Below are positions 54,942 to 63,732 of a DNA stretch of 64,000 nt, in pieces (position 1 is the first letter of the stretch; every line of letters starts with the position of its first letter). Made by a program: the position numbers and the translations under genes. Source of the stretch: Collimonas sp. OK412 (GTDB lineage Bacteria; Pseudomonadota; Gammaproteobacteria; Burkholderiales; Burkholderiaceae_D); assembly GCF_900112135.1 (NCBI RefSeq), contig NZ_FOLC01000002.1:62001-126000 (forward strand), written 5' to 3'. Below the pieces are notes generated by a model, which worked only from the letters and a program-made list of their open reading frames with translations, had not been told where the DNA came from and did not search any database.

Positions 54942-55793
54942 ATGAGCGCCATCATCGCTGACGACACCGCCGGAGAAGTTGCCATGCAGCCGACCGTGGT
55001 TGAAGATGAATTGATCGCCGTCATCGGCGAGGCTGGCGGCGCTGCAGCTTCCAGCCCGCCCAAACGCCGGGCCCGGCCGCTGGATACCCGCGTCACAGGC
55101 CAGCCCGGTTTTGTCCTGCACAGCTACCCGCACCGCGAAACCAGCCTGATCATCGATGTCTTCAGCCGCGATTACGGCCGCATCGCGCTGGTTGCCAAGG
55201 GCGCCAAGCGTCCCTTGTCGAAGCTGCGCGGCGTGCTGCAAACCTTCCAGCCCTTGTCGCTGAGCTGGAGCGGCAAATCCGAAATCCGCACCCTGATCGC
55301 CGCCGAATGGGTAGGCGGCTTGCTGCCGCTGGAAAAATCAGCCTTGCTGTGCGGTTTTTACCTGAATGAACTGCTGGTCAAGCTGGTGGCGCGCGACGAT
55401 CCGCACGCGGCGCTGTTCGATCACTACGTCACCACGCTGAATCAATTGGCGCACCAGGAGCCGGCGCCTATCGTCCTGCGCCAGTTTGAAAGAGCGCTGC
55501 TCAAGCAGACCGGCGTCGCCGGCGATTTCACCCGCTGCACCAGCAGCCGGCAAGCGGTAGATCCTGCCGAAAATTACGTGGTCGATCCCGAACGCGGCCC
55601 GCGCCTTGCGCGCGCGGCCGATTCCTGGCCGCGCGTCAGCGGCAAGACCTTGCTCGACATGGAGCGGGAAGACTATAGCGATGTCGTCACCCAGGCCCAG
55701 AGCAAGGTCCTGATGCGCTTCCTGCTGGCCCACCACCTGGGCGGCGCGCCATTGAACACGCGGCAGATACTGATCGACCTGATGCAGCTGTAA
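54942..55793 (+). CDS. recO: DNA repair protein RecO
   Basis: A 283-residue RecO of the RecFOR pathway, which loads RecA on SSB-coated [48 protein letters not shown] is the N-terminal OB fold, followed by a helical domain. A 40-residue N-terminal extension precedes it ([19 protein letters not shown]), longer than in E. coli. The usual zinc cysteines are not evident. It lies 24 bp after era. Confidence 0.95.
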   Translation: MSAIIADDTAGEVAMQPTVVEDELIAVIGEAGGAAASSPPKRRARPLDTRVTGQPGFVLHSYPHRETSLIIDVFSRDYGRIALVAKGAKRPLSKLRGVLQTFQPLSLSWSGKSEIRTLIAAEWVGGLLPLEKSALLCGFYLNELLVKLVARDDPHAALFDHYVTTLNQLAHQEPAPIVLRQFERALLKQTGVAGDFTRCTSSRQAVDPAENYVVDPERGPRLARAADSWPRVSGKTLLDMEREDYSDVVTQAQSKVLMRFLLAHHLGGAPLNTRQILIDLMQL

Positions 55794-55844
55794 ATATGCA
55801 GATGACTGCCGCCGACAAATCCCATCCCATTACCTGAGCATACG

Positions 55845-56603
55845 ATGAGCTATCTCAATCCTACCTCCGCCGTGATCGACCTTGGCGTCAATATCGATCA
55901 CGTCGCCACCTTGCGCAATGCGCGCGGCACCACTTACCCCGATCCGCTGCAAGCGGCATTGCAGGCTGAAGAGGCGGGCGCCGATGTGATCACCTTGCAT
56001 TTGCGCGAAGACCGGCGCCACATCAAGGATGCCGACGTCGAAATCATCCGGCCGCAATTGCGCACGCGGATGAACCTGGAAGCGGCAGTGACCCAGGAAA
56101 TGATCGATTTCTCCTGCAAGATCAAGCCGGAGGATTCTTGCCTGGTGCCGGAGCGCCGGCATGAACTGACCACCGAAGGCGGCCTCGACGTCGTCAAGTA
56201 TTTTACCCAGGTGCAGGCGGCGGTGCGGCAGTTGCAGGCGGAAGGCATCCGGGTCAGCCTGTTCATCGATCCTGAAGCCGACCAGATCCAGGCCGCGGCG
56301 GAAATCGGCGCGCCGGTGATCGAACTGCATACCGGGCGTTATGCCGAAGCGCATGACGAAGCAGGGCAGCGCAGCGAGCTGGAGCGGGTGCAGATCGCGG
56401 TGCAGGAGGGCGTCAAACGCGGGCTCAAGGTCAATGCCGGCCACGGCCTGCATTACAGCAATACCCAGGCCATTGCCGCCATTCCCGATATCGCCGAGCT
56501 GAACATCGGCCACGCCATCGTGGCGCACGCAGTGTTCGTCGGCTGGAAAAACGCCGTCAGCGAAATGAAAGCCCTGATGGTGAAAGCACGCCTGGGGAAA
56601 TAG
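55845..56603 (+). CDS. pdxJ: Pyridoxine 5'-phosphate synthase
   Basis: A 252-residue PdxJ that joins 1-deoxyxylulose-5-phosphate and 3-amino-2-oxopropyl phosphate to make PNP in vitamin B6 synthesis. [39 protein letters not shown] and [11 protein letters not shown] are diagnostic. It is followed after eight bp by acpS, a conserved order in Proteobacteria. Confidence 0.97.
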   Translation: MSYLNPTSAVIDLGVNIDHVATLRNARGTTYPDPLQAALQAEEAGADVITLHLREDRRHIKDADVEIIRPQLRTRMNLEAAVTQEMIDFSCKIKPEDSCLVPERRHELTTEGGLDVVKYFTQVQAAVRQLQAEGIRVSLFIDPEADQIQAAAEIGAPVIELHTGRYAEAHDEAGQRSELERVQIAVQEGVKRGLKVNAGHGLHYSNTQAIAAIPDIAELNIGHAIVAHAVFVGWKNAVSEMKALMVKARLGK

Positions 56604-56614
56604 AAAGGCTTGTG

Positions 56615-57022
56615 ATGATTTATGGCATCGGCACCGACATCATCCAGATTCCGCGCATAGCCGCAGCGCTGCAGCGCAACGGCGATCGTTTCGCCGAAAA
56701 AATCCTGGGTCCCCAGGAAATGGAAAAATACCTGCAGCGCAAAACCAAGGTAGAGGCGCGCGGCATCCGTTTCCTGGCCACCCGTTTTGCGGCCAAAGAG
56801 GCTTTTTCCAAGGCGCTCGGGCTGGGCATGAAGATGCCGATGACCTGGCGCGCCATGCAAACCTTGAATGCGCCCAGCGGCAAGCCTGTCGTCGTGGTCA
56901 ACCCGGCGCTGGAAGAATACATGCAAAGCAGGGGCTTGACCGCCCAGGTATCGATTACCGATGAAGTGGAGTACGCGGTCGCCTTTGTCATTGTGGAACA
57001 GAATCGCGTGGAGAAAACATGA
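56615..57022 (+). CDS. acpS: Holo-ACP synthase
   Basis: A 135-residue AcpS that adds phosphopantetheine to Acp[20 protein letters not shown] at the N-terminus (metal-binding Asp in GTD) and [18 protein letters not shown] (the second metal ligand Glu in KEA) are both intact. The ATG at 56615 gives the normal N-terminus; a GTG three bases upstream is possible. The TGA overlaps the nagZ ATG. Confidence 0.96.
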   Translation: MIYGIGTDIIQIPRIAAALQRNGDRFAEKILGPQEMEKYLQRKTKVEARGIRFLATRFAAKEAFSKALGLGMKMPMTWRAMQTLNAPSGKPVVVVNPALEEYMQSRGLTAQVSITDEVEYAVAFVIVEQNRVEKT

Positions 57023-58071
57023 GTAGTGGTTTGAAACAGCGCGCAGCCGGCCAGGCTGCGCTTGGCCCGGTCATGCTGGACGTGGCCGGCGCCAGCCTGA
57101 GCGCCGACGATATCGGCCGTATCCGGCATCCGCTCACCGGCGGCGTGATCCTGTTCACGCGCAATTACCAGGATCGCGCGCAGCTGACCGCGCTGACCGC
57201 TGCGATCCATGCCGCGCGTCCCGGCATATTGATCGCAGTCGACCATGAAGGCGGCCGGGTGCAGCGCTTCAGGACCGACGGTTTTACCCGCCTGCCGGCG
57301 ATGCGCCTGCTCGGGCAGCAATGGGACCGCGATGTGCTGGCGGCAACCAAAACAGCGACCGCGGTAGGTTTCGTGCTGGCCAGCGAACTGCGCGCCTGCG
57401 GCGTCGACCTGTCGTTTACGCCGGTGCTGGATCTCGATTACGGCGATTCCAGCGTGATCGGCGAACGCGCTTTCCATCGCGATCCGCGCGTAGTCGCCTT
57501 GCTGGCAAAGAGCCTGAACCACGGACTGGCGCTGGCCGGCATGGCTAACTGCGGCAAGCATTTTCCCGGCCACGGTTATGTGCATGGCGACTCCCATTCG
57601 TCGCTGCCGGTCGACGACCGCAGCCTGGCGCAGATCATGGAAGAAGACGTCAAGCCCTACGACTGGCTCGGCATGAGCCTGGCGGCGGTGATGCCGGCGC
57701 ATGTGATTTATTCCAAGGTGGACCGGCACTCGGCCGGATTCTCCCGGAAATGGCTGACCATCCTGCGCGAGGAGATCGGTTTCAACGGCGTGATTTTCAG
57801 CGACGACTTGAGCATGGAAGCCGCCGGTTCGGCCGGCGGCGTGCTGGAGGGCGCCAAGGCGGCGCTGGCGGCCGGCTGCGACGTGGTCCTGATCTGCAAT
57901 TCGCCAGACAAGGCGGACCAGCTGCTGGCCGGACTGGAGGGCGGCGCCACGCCGGCATCGTGCGCGCGCCTGATGGCGCTGGCGCCGCAAACGGCGGCGC
58001 TGGATTGGGAAACGTTGCAAGCCGATGCGCGTTACCTGGCCGCCAGGTCGCTGGTGCAAGCGCTGCTGTAA
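57019..58071 (+). CDS. nagZ: Beta-N-acetylhexosaminidase NagZ
   Basis: A 350-residue cytosolic family 3 glycosidase that removes GlcNAc from recycled muropeptides. [20 protein letters not shown] and [14 protein letters not shown] at the N-terminal side, KHFPGHG with [10 protein letters not shown] in the flexible catalytic loop and [13 protein letters not shown] (nucleophile Asp) are present. Its stop at 58069-58071 directly precedes palindromic element B. It ends a run of overlapping or closely spaced genes starting at lepA. Confidence 0.96.
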   Translation: MSSGLKQRAAGQAALGPVMLDVAGASLSADDIGRIRHPLTGGVILFTRNYQDRAQLTALTAAIHAARPGILIAVDHEGGRVQRFRTDGFTRLPAMRLLGQQWDRDVLAATKTATAVGFVLASELRACGVDLSFTPVLDLDYGDSSVIGERAFHRDPRVVALLAKSLNHGLALAGMANCGKHFPGHGYVHGDSHSSLPVDDRSLAQIMEEDVKPYDWLGMSLAAVMPAHVIYSKVDRHSAGFSRKWLTILREEIGFNGVIFSDDLSMEAAGSAGGVLEGAKAALAAGCDVVLICNSPDKADQLLAGLEGGATPASCARLMALAPQTAALDWETLQADARYLAARSLVQALL

Positions 58072-58080
58072 GGTATGATT

Positions 58081-58273
58081 TAGTGTAGTGTTTCGCACAT
58101 AATGACACTTAATAAACGGCGTCTAGCCGACCGCGTCTTTTCGCGCCATGCGTCGTTGCAAATCCTCGCGATAGTCCAGCTATCGCTCCGGTTCGCGCGG
58201 GGCGGCCATCCGCCTAGCCTGACACAAAAATCCACCATTTCTTAAGCGCCATTATGTGCGAAACACTACACTA
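58081..58273. repeat. Large palindromic spacer element B (MITE-like)
   Basis: Perfect 24-bp inverted repeat, left arm 58081-58104 beginning TAGTGTAGTGTTTCGC and right arm 58250-58273, extended outward by ATGAT/ATCAT (58075-58079, 58276-58280) and inward by partial matches (CTTAA etc.). The core has CGTCGTTGC (58151-58159), TCCTC (58163-58167), a hairpin GCGATAG/CTATCGC (58168-58186) and CGCCTAGCC (58211-58219), shared with element A. It fills the gap between nagZ and uvrC and reaches the uvrC start codon. Confidence 0.75.
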
Positions 58274-58278
58274 GCATC

Positions 58279-60147
58279 ATGACTGAAGCTGAAATTCCCG
58301 ATCCGCGCGCGGTGGTGCTGGAGACCGTCGCCAAGCTGCCGAACCTGCCTGGCGTGTATCGCTATTTCGACGCAGCCGACAATATCCTGTATGTCGGCAA
58401 GGCGCGCGACCTGAAGAAGCGGGTGTCGAGCTATTTCCAGAAGAACCTCGCCAGTCCGCGCACCGCGATGATGGTCGAGCGCATCGCACGGCTGGAGACC
58501 ACGGTGACGCGCAGCGAAGCGGAAGCCTTGATCCTGGAAAGCAACCTGATCAAGAGCCTGCAGCCGCGCTACAACATTCTTTTCCGCGACGACAAATCCT
58601 ATCCCTACCTGAAAATCAGCGGCCAGGAATATCCGCGCATGGCGTATTACCGTGGCGCGGTGGATAAAAAGAACCAGTATTTCGGTCCTTTCCCGAACGC
58701 CTGGGCGGTCAAGGAATCGATGCAGATCCTGCAGAAGGTGTTCTTGCTGCGCACCTGTGAAGACAGCGTCTTCGCCAACCGCACGCGGCCTTGCCTGCTG
58801 CACCAGATCCAGCGCTGCAGCGCGCCGTGCGTGAAGCTGGTCAGCCATGAGGATTACCTGACCGATGTCGACAACGCCGCCAAGTTCCTGCGCGGACGGC
58901 AGACCGAAGTATTGACGACGCTGGACAAGAAGATGCATGCCTACGCCGCCGAACTGAAGTTCGAGCAGGCGGCCGCGGTGCGCAACCAGATCACTGCGCT
59001 GTCGCGCGTATTGCATCAGCAAAGCATGGAAACCGTGGGCGACAGCGATATCGATATCGTCGCCGTCATCGTCCAGGGCGGGCGCGCCTGCGTCAACCTG
59101 GCGATGGTGCGCGGCGGCCGCCACCTGGGCGACCGCGCGTATTTCCCGAGCCACGTCGACGGCGCGCTGTCGAACCCGGAAGAAGCGGCGGGCGAAACCA
59201 TTGAAGTCGCTGTGCTCAAAGCCTTCATGGCGCAGCATTACATCGATACGTTCATTCCCGGCACCCTGATCCTGAATATCGAATTCGACGAACCGGCCCT
59301 GATGGTGGCGCTGATGGAACAATGCGGCCACCGTATCAACCTGCTGTTCCAGCCGCAGGGGCAGCGCCGCCAGTGGCTGGAGATGGCGCAGAAGGGCGCC
59401 GAGATTTCGCTCGCCAGGCTGCTGTCGGAGCAGGGGTCGCAGCAATCCAGGACACGCGCGCTGGTGGAGGTGCTGGGCCTTGAAGTCGAAGATATCGACA
59501 GCTTGCGCGCCGAGTGCTTCGACATCAGCCATACCTCGGGCGAGGCCACGCAAGCATCCTGCGTGGTATTCCATCATCACGCCATGCAAAACGGCGAATA
59601 CCGGCGCTACAACATCAAGGACATCACGCCTGGCGACGACTACGCCGCGATGCGCCAGGTGCTGATGCGGCGCTACGAAAAAGTGGCCAACGGCGACGGC
59701 GTGATGCCCGACATCGTGCTGGTCGACGGCGGCAAGGGGCAGGTTGAAATGGCGCGCCAGGTGCTGGCGGAACTGGGGCTGGATATCAGCCTGATCGTCG
59801 GCGTCGCCAAAGGCGAAGGGCGCAAGGTCGGGCTGGAAACGCTGATCTTTGCCGACGGCCGCGCCGCACGCGAGCTCGGCAAGGAATCGGCAGCATTGAT
59901 GCTGATCGCGCAGATCCGCGACGAGGCGCACCGCTTTGCGATCACCGGCATGCGCGCCAAGCGGGCCAAGGCGCGCCAGAGTTCGCGGCTGGAAGAGATT
60001 GAAGGGATCGGCGCCAAACGCCGCCAGAAGCTGCTGGCGCGTTTTGGCGGACTGCGCGGCGTGGCGGATGCCAGCATCGAGGACATCGCCTCGGTCGAGG
60101 GGATATCAAGGCTGCTGGCGGAGGAGATCTACAAGCAGCTGCATTAG
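58279..60147 (+). CDS. uvrC: Excinuclease ABC subunit C
   Basis: A 622-residue UvrC. N-terminal GIY-YIG domain (about 15-95, [31 protein letters not shown]), UVR segment (about 205-240), the RNase H-like nuclease domain with FDISHTSGE and [12 protein letters not shown], and C-terminal helix-hairpin-helix motifs ([26 protein letters not shown]). It makes both incisions in nucleotide excision repair. The ATG at 58279 is 5 bp after the palindrome arm, with no obvious binding site, so the element may affect its translation. pgsA follows 127 bp later. Confidence 0.97.
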   Translation: MTEAEIPDPRAVVLETVAKLPNLPGVYRYFDAADNILYVGKARDLKKRVSSYFQKNLASPRTAMMVERIARLETTVTRSEAEALILESNLIKSLQPRYNILFRDDKSYPYLKISGQEYPRMAYYRGAVDKKNQYFGPFPNAWAVKESMQILQKVFLLRTCEDSVFANRTRPCLLHQIQRCSAPCVKLVSHEDYLTDVDNAAKFLRGRQTEVLTTLDKKMHAYAAELKFEQAAAVRNQITALSRVLHQQSMETVGDSDIDIVAVIVQGGRACVNLAMVRGGRHLGDRAYFPSHVDGALSNPEEAAGETIEVAVLKAFMAQHYIDTFIPGTLILNIEFDEPALMVALMEQCGHRINLLFQPQGQRRQWLEMAQKGAEISLARLLSEQGSQQSRTRALVEVLGLEVEDIDSLRAECFDISHTSGEATQASCVVFHHHAMQNGEYRRYNIKDITPGDDYAAMRQVLMRRYEKVANGDGVMPDIVLVDGGKGQVEMARQVLAELGLDISLIVGVAKGEGRKVGLETLIFADGRAARELGKESAALMLIAQIRDEAHRFAITGMRAKRAKARQSSRLEEIEGIGAKRRQKLLARFGGLRGVADASIEDIASVEGISRLLAEEIYKQLH

Positions 60148-60274
60148 CACCCGCCGGCATTGTGTTGCAAGCCAGTTCTTTGCTTGTTGCTTTTGCAGGT
60201 TTTGTTTCCCAACTGCGGCATACTCCTAGATAATTAAAACATGAACAGTTGGCTCCTTACCCATAAAACCATTT

Positions 60275-60868
60275 ATGCCATTTAACATTCCGATTTTACT
60301 GACCTGGTTGCGGGTTGCCTTGATCCCGTTGGTGGTCGGCGTTTTCTATCTTCCTGACCTCGGTTTTTCGACGCTGCAGCTGGGCCTGGCGTCCACCATC
60401 ATTTTTATCGTCGCCGCAGTGACCGACTGGTTCGACGGTTTCCTGGCGCGGCGCTGGAACCAGACCTCGGCTTTCGGCGCTTTCCTGGATCCGGTCGCAG
60501 ACAAGCTGATGGTTGCCGGCGCCTTGCTGGTGCTGGTGCACCTGGGGCGGGTCGATCCCATCATCGCGTTTGTGATCATCGGCCGCGAGATCGCCATCAG
60601 CGCCTTGCGTGAATGGATGGCGCAGATCGGCGCATCGAAATCGGTCGCCGTCAGCTCCATCGGTAAAATTAAAACCACGGCACAGATGGTCGCGATCCCG
60701 ATGTTGTTGTATTATGGCGACCTGCTTGGCATCGATACCCGTTTCTGGGGACAGGTGCTGCTGGTGATAGCAGCGGTGTTGACGGTGTGGTCCATGTTTT
60801 ATTATTTGCGTAAAGCGTGGCCGCTGATCAAGGAAACTACCGCAGCAAAAGAAAACAACAAGCAGTGA
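60275..60868 (+). CDS. pgsA: CDP-diacylglycerol-glycerol-3-phosphate 3-phosphatidyltransferase
   Basis: A 197-residue integral membrane enzyme for phosphatidylglycerol phosphate synthesis. The CDP-alcohol phosphotransferase motif is complete in [25 protein letters not shown] (about residues 50-74). The first residues [21 protein letters not shown] match PgsA. uvrC-pgsA order is common in Proteobacteria. A consensus tRNA promoter follows 50 bp after the stop. Confidence 0.96.
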   Translation: MPFNIPILLTWLRVALIPLVVGVFYLPDLGFSTLQLGLASTIIFIVAAVTDWFDGFLARRWNQTSAFGAFLDPVADKLMVAGALLVLVHLGRVDPIIAFVIIGREIAISALREWMAQIGASKSVAVSSIGKIKTTAQMVAIPMLLYYGDLLGIDTRFWGQVLLVIAAVLTVWSMFYYLRKAWPLIKETTAAKENNKQ

Positions 60869-60918
60869 AGTAAAAAGTCGGTGTTTTGAAAAAATGTGAT
60901 GAATATTTTTCGAAATTA

Positions 60919-60946
60919 TTGACAAGCTCTGTAGATCAACTATAAT
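60919..60946 (+). promoter_or_regulatory. Consensus promoter for the tRNA genes
   Basis: TTGACA (60919-60924), 16-bp spacer, TATAAT (60941-60946): both hexamers are perfect. It lies 37 bp upstream of the first tRNA-Gly. Confidence 0.9.
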
Positions 60947-60982
60947 GTCGTCTCTGTAGTTAATACAGAAAAAGAAACAAAT

Positions 60983-61058
60983 GCGGGAGTAGCTCAGTTG
61001 GTAGAGCGCAACCTTGCCAAGGTTGAGGTCGAGAGTTCGAGACTCTTCTCCCGCTCCA
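60983..61058 (+). tRNA. tRNA-Gly (GCC)
   Basis: 76 nt, GCGGGAG acceptor paired with CTCCCGC and encoded CCA; anticodon GCC in TTGCCAA loop; standard D and T arms (GTTCGAG). A terminator-like hairpin follows at 61064. Confidence 0.97.
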
Positions 61059-61063
61059 GATTC

Positions 61064-61097
61064 AAAAAAGGAAGCTGGAAAAAGCTTCCTTTTTTTA
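61064..61097 (+). terminator. Intrinsic terminator between the first tRNA-Gly and tRNA-Cys
   Basis: AAAAAAGGAAGCT (61064-61076) pairs with AGCTTCCTTTTTT (61083 on), loop 6 nt, ending in seven T. It lies between two tRNA genes that might share a promoter. Confidence 0.85.
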
Positions 61098-61177
61098 TGT
61101 AGAATCAATAGCTGATCGTATTGCCTGGCAGATGTCCATCCAGCCAATATGCTTTGATTTTGCAGCAGGACACCCCT

Positions 61178-61251
61178 GGCGGGGTAGCAAAGTGGTTATG
61201 CAGCGGCCTGCAAAGCCGTTTACGCCGGTTCGATCCCGACCCCCGCCTCCA
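61178..61251 (+). tRNA. tRNA-Cys (GCA)
   Basis: 74 nt, GGCGGGG acceptor with CCCCGCC, discriminator T and encoded CCA; anticodon GCA in the CCTGCAAAG loop. I see no strong promoter of its own. Confidence 0.96.
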
Positions 61252-61261
61252 GACTCCATAT

Positions 61262-61337
61262 GCGGGAGTAGCTCAGTTGGTAGAGCGCAACCTTGCCAAG
61301 GTTGAGGTCGAGAGTTCGAGACTCTTCTCCCGCTCCA
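61262..61337 (+). tRNA. tRNA-Gly (GCC), second copy
   Basis: 76 nt, identical to the copy at 60983-61058. It is 10 bp after the tRNA-Cys, so the two are likely one transcript. Confidence 0.97.
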
Positions 61338-61344
61338 TATTCCA

Positions 61345-61378
61345 GGCAAGGAAGATGAACATGTCTTCCTTGCCGTTT
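61345..61378 (+). terminator. Hairpin after the second tRNA-Gly
   Basis: Perfect 11-bp stem GGCAAGGAAGA (61345-61355)/TCTTCCTTGCC (61364-61374), 8-nt loop, followed by GTTTC, a weak T tail. Confidence 0.65.
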
Positions 61379-61599
61379 CAGTAAAAAATCCTCTCTTGAT
61401 TTTCTCCTGATTTGCCGCGCTGCCTTCCTGCGCGCATGGATTTTCCGGAGCCTTGCCGTCGTTCGGGTGCCGATACAAGAGTAGATTCACCTTTCGCCGG
61501 GGCCACTTTCCAGATAGGACTGGGTTCCGGGAGTCTTCTCCTTTATCGGCTATCGCGACAGCCGCATCCTTTCCAATTTACGTTTTGCCATTCAGTTTG

Positions 61600-61633
61600 A
61601 CGACCGGTCCGTACGCGCGAGCCGGTCGTTTTG
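61600..61633 (+). terminator. Terminator-like hairpin between tRNAs and the IclR gene
   Basis: ACGACCGG (61600-61607)/CCGGTCGT (61622-61629) with a 14-nt loop followed by TTTTG on the plus strand. It may terminate read-through or serve the convergent iclR-type gene. The rest of the 296-bp gap (61338-61633) holds nothing I recognise. Confidence 0.5.
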
Positions 61634-62470
61634 TCATTTTGGCGGCTCAATCGGCAAGCCGCCGAGTATCTGCGCAGGCCTGCGCAGCACCGGGTCGAAC
61701 GGGTTAAGCTGCGCGCCGACGCTCGCGGCTTCTTTCTTCAATATCTGCACCACGGTCGGCAAACGATCGGCATTCAGTCTTTCCGCCAGCGTGGCGACGC
61801 TCAGGGCGGCCACCGCACGGCCCTGGCGGTCCAGCACCGGCACCGCAATGCCCGCCATGCCGGGCAGCAGCCCGACGCCGTGGCTGGCGGCGTAGCCAAG
61901 ATCGAGAGAACGCTTGATTTCGGTGCGCAGATACACTTCGTCGTACAAGCCCAGGTCCAGCAGGCGCGGCAGGTTGAAGCGGATGATTTCTTCCCGTTCT
62001 GCTTCCGGCAGGAACGCCAGGATCACCAATGCTCCCTGGCCGACCCCGAGCGCGACCCTGCCGCCTACGTCTCCCGTAAACGAACGGATCGGGAACGGTC
62101 CCTCGCTACGGTCCAGGCACATCGCGTCGTAGCCGCTGCGCACCAGCAGGAACATGGTGTCGCCCAGCGCTGCCGACAGCCGCAGCAGGATGGGGCGGCA
62201 GATATCGCGCAAGTTGCCGCGCTGGCCGGCGCGCGCAGCGAGCGCAAAAAATTCCACGCTCAAGCGATAGGCCTTGCTGCGTTCATCCTGTTCGACCACG
62301 CCTTCGCCCGCCAGTGCGCGCAGGATGCGGTGCGCAGTGGGCTGGGCCAGGCCGGTGGCCTGGGCGATATGGGTCAGCTTGGCGCCATCGCCGCTGCTCG
62401 CGGCCAGGGCCCGGATAATCGCGAAACCGCGCTGCAGGCTGGTTCCGGTAGAACCATCTTGATCCTTCAT
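61634..62470 (-). CDS. IclR family transcriptional regulator
   Basis: A 278-residue IclR-type regulator. The N-terminal winged helix-turn-helix (about 10-75, SLQRGFAIIRALAASSGDGAKLTHIAQATGLAQPTAHRILRALAGEGVVEQDERSKAYRLS) is followed by the ligand-binding IclR domain (about 95-265, AMCLDRSEGPFPIRSFTGDVGGRVALGVGQGALVILAFLP). These proteins usually regulate a neighbouring catabolic or transport operon. The ATG at 62468-62470 has GGAG upstream; a TTG at 62473 would add one residue. It is divergent from a polyamine-type ABC transporter. Confidence 0.93.
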   Translation of the reverse strand: MKDQDGSTGTSLQRGFAIIRALAASSGDGAKLTHIAQATGLAQPTAHRILRALAGEGVVEQDERSKAYRLSVEFFALAARAGQRGNLRDICRPILLRLSAALGDTMFLLVRSGYDAMCLDRSEGPFPIRSFTGDVGGRVALGVGQGALVILAFLPEAEREEIIRFNLPRLLDLGLYDEVYLRTEIKRSLDLGYAASHGVGLLPGMAGIAVPVLDRQGRAVAALSVATLAERLNADRLPTVVQILKKEAASVGAQLNPFDPVLRRPAQILGGLPIEPPK

Positions 62471-62655
62471 CAATTTCTCCAGGTGGAATATATATATCTA
62501 TATGTTTAATAATATATTCATTTAATGGAGTAAATCAAATAATTAGTCTGCTATATGGAATATTGAATTGACCCTGATTTTTCTTTTCACTATATTTCGG
62601 AAAAGGCTTTGGCAAGGTATTGGATGCAAAACCGACCGTCATGGGAGACAAGTCG
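62471..62655. promoter_or_regulatory. AT-rich divergent promoter region, iclR / ABC transporter
   Basis: About 185 bp, markedly AT-rich, with short palindromic runs such as TATATATATCTATAT and two copies of ATGGAATAT-like sequence. Likely holds the promoters and the IclR operator, but I cannot place hexamers with confidence. Confidence 0.5.
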
Positions 62656-63732
62656 ATGTCGTTTCTACAGCTGGAAAACCTATCCAAGCACTACGGTGAC
62701 TTCACCGCGGTGGAGAAACTCAACCTGACGGTGGAGAAGGGGGAGTTCGTTTCGCTGCTCGGACCTTCCGGCTGCGGCAAGACCACCACCCTGCAAATGA
62801 TCGCCGGTTTTATCGAGGCGAGCGCGGGCCGGGTGCTGCTGGATGGGCGCGACATCACCCATGAAAAACCGAACCGCCGCGGCCTCGGCATCGTGTTCCA
62901 GAGTTATGCCTTGTTCCCGCACATGACGGTGAGCGGCAATGTCGGCTTCGGCCTGGAAATGCGGCGGATTGCACCGGACGAATGCGCGGAGCGGGTACGC
63001 AAGGCGCTGGCGCTGGTGCACCTGGAAAAATTCAGCCATCGTTATCCACGCGAGCTGTCCGGCGGCCAGCGCCAGCGGGTGGCCCTGGCGCGCGCCCTGG
63101 TGATTGAACCGCCGGTGCTGCTGCTGGATGAGCCGATGTCGAATCTCGACGCCAAGCTGCGCGAGGACATGCAGGTAGAGCTGCGCGAGATCCAGCGCAA
63201 GGTCGGCACCACTACCATCATGGTCACGCATGACCAGTCGGAAGCCTTGTCGATGAGCGACCGCGTGGTGGTGATGGATGCCGGCCGCGCGATCCAGATC
63301 GCCAAGCCGTTCGATGCCTATGAATCGCCGGTCAACCAGTTTGTCTCGCAGTTCGTCGGCAAGGCCAACCTGTTCGAAGGGCAGGTGGCCTCAGTCAGCC
63401 AGCATGGATCGGCGCTGAATGTTCACGGGCATCTGCTGAACACCAACGACGCCACCTTGCAAATCGGCGAACAGGTCACGCTTTGCCTGCGCCCGGAAAA
63501 ACTGGAACGCTGCAGCCCGCAGGATGAAATCATTCGCGGCCGGGTGCGTTCCGGCGTGTTCCTTGGCAACCAATGGCTGTATCACATCGACACCGGACTG
63601 GGTGATTTGCTGGCCACTTGGCAGAACTGCGGCAATGCCGCATGCAGCGACGGCCAGGAGGTTTCCTTGCGCTGGCCAGCGGATGCGCTGCACATCGTCA
63701 AGCGCGGACAGCCCGAGGTCCGGCATGGCTAA
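62656..63732 (+). CDS. ABC transporter ATP-binding protein, polyamine (PotA) type
   Basis: A 358-residue ATPase. Walker A LLGPSGCGKTTTLQM, Q-loop VFQSYALFPHMTV, signature LSGGQRQRVALARALVIEPPVLLLDEPMSNLD with Walker B, and the H-loop MVTHDQSEALS are intact. A C-terminal TOBE-like domain (about 265-355, ANLFEGQVASV, VTLCLRPEKLE) fits PotA/FbpC-type importers of polyamines, iron or amino-acid derivatives. The ATG at 62656 has GGGAG 8 nt upstream, better than the ATG at 62641. It overlaps the permease gene by eight bp. Confidence 0.9.
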   Translation: MSFLQLENLSKHYGDFTAVEKLNLTVEKGEFVSLLGPSGCGKTTTLQMIAGFIEASAGRVLLDGRDITHEKPNRRGLGIVFQSYALFPHMTVSGNVGFGLEMRRIAPDECAERVRKALALVHLEKFSHRYPRELSGGQRQRVALARALVIEPPVLLLDEPMSNLDAKLREDMQVELREIQRKVGTTTIMVTHDQSEALSMSDRVVVMDAGRAIQIAKPFDAYESPVNQFVSQFVGKANLFEGQVASVSQHGSALNVHGHLLNTNDATLQIGEQVTLCLRPEKLERCSPQDEIIRGRVRSGVFLGNQWLYHIDTGLGDLLATWQNCGNAACSDGQEVSLRWPADALHIVKRGQPEVRHG

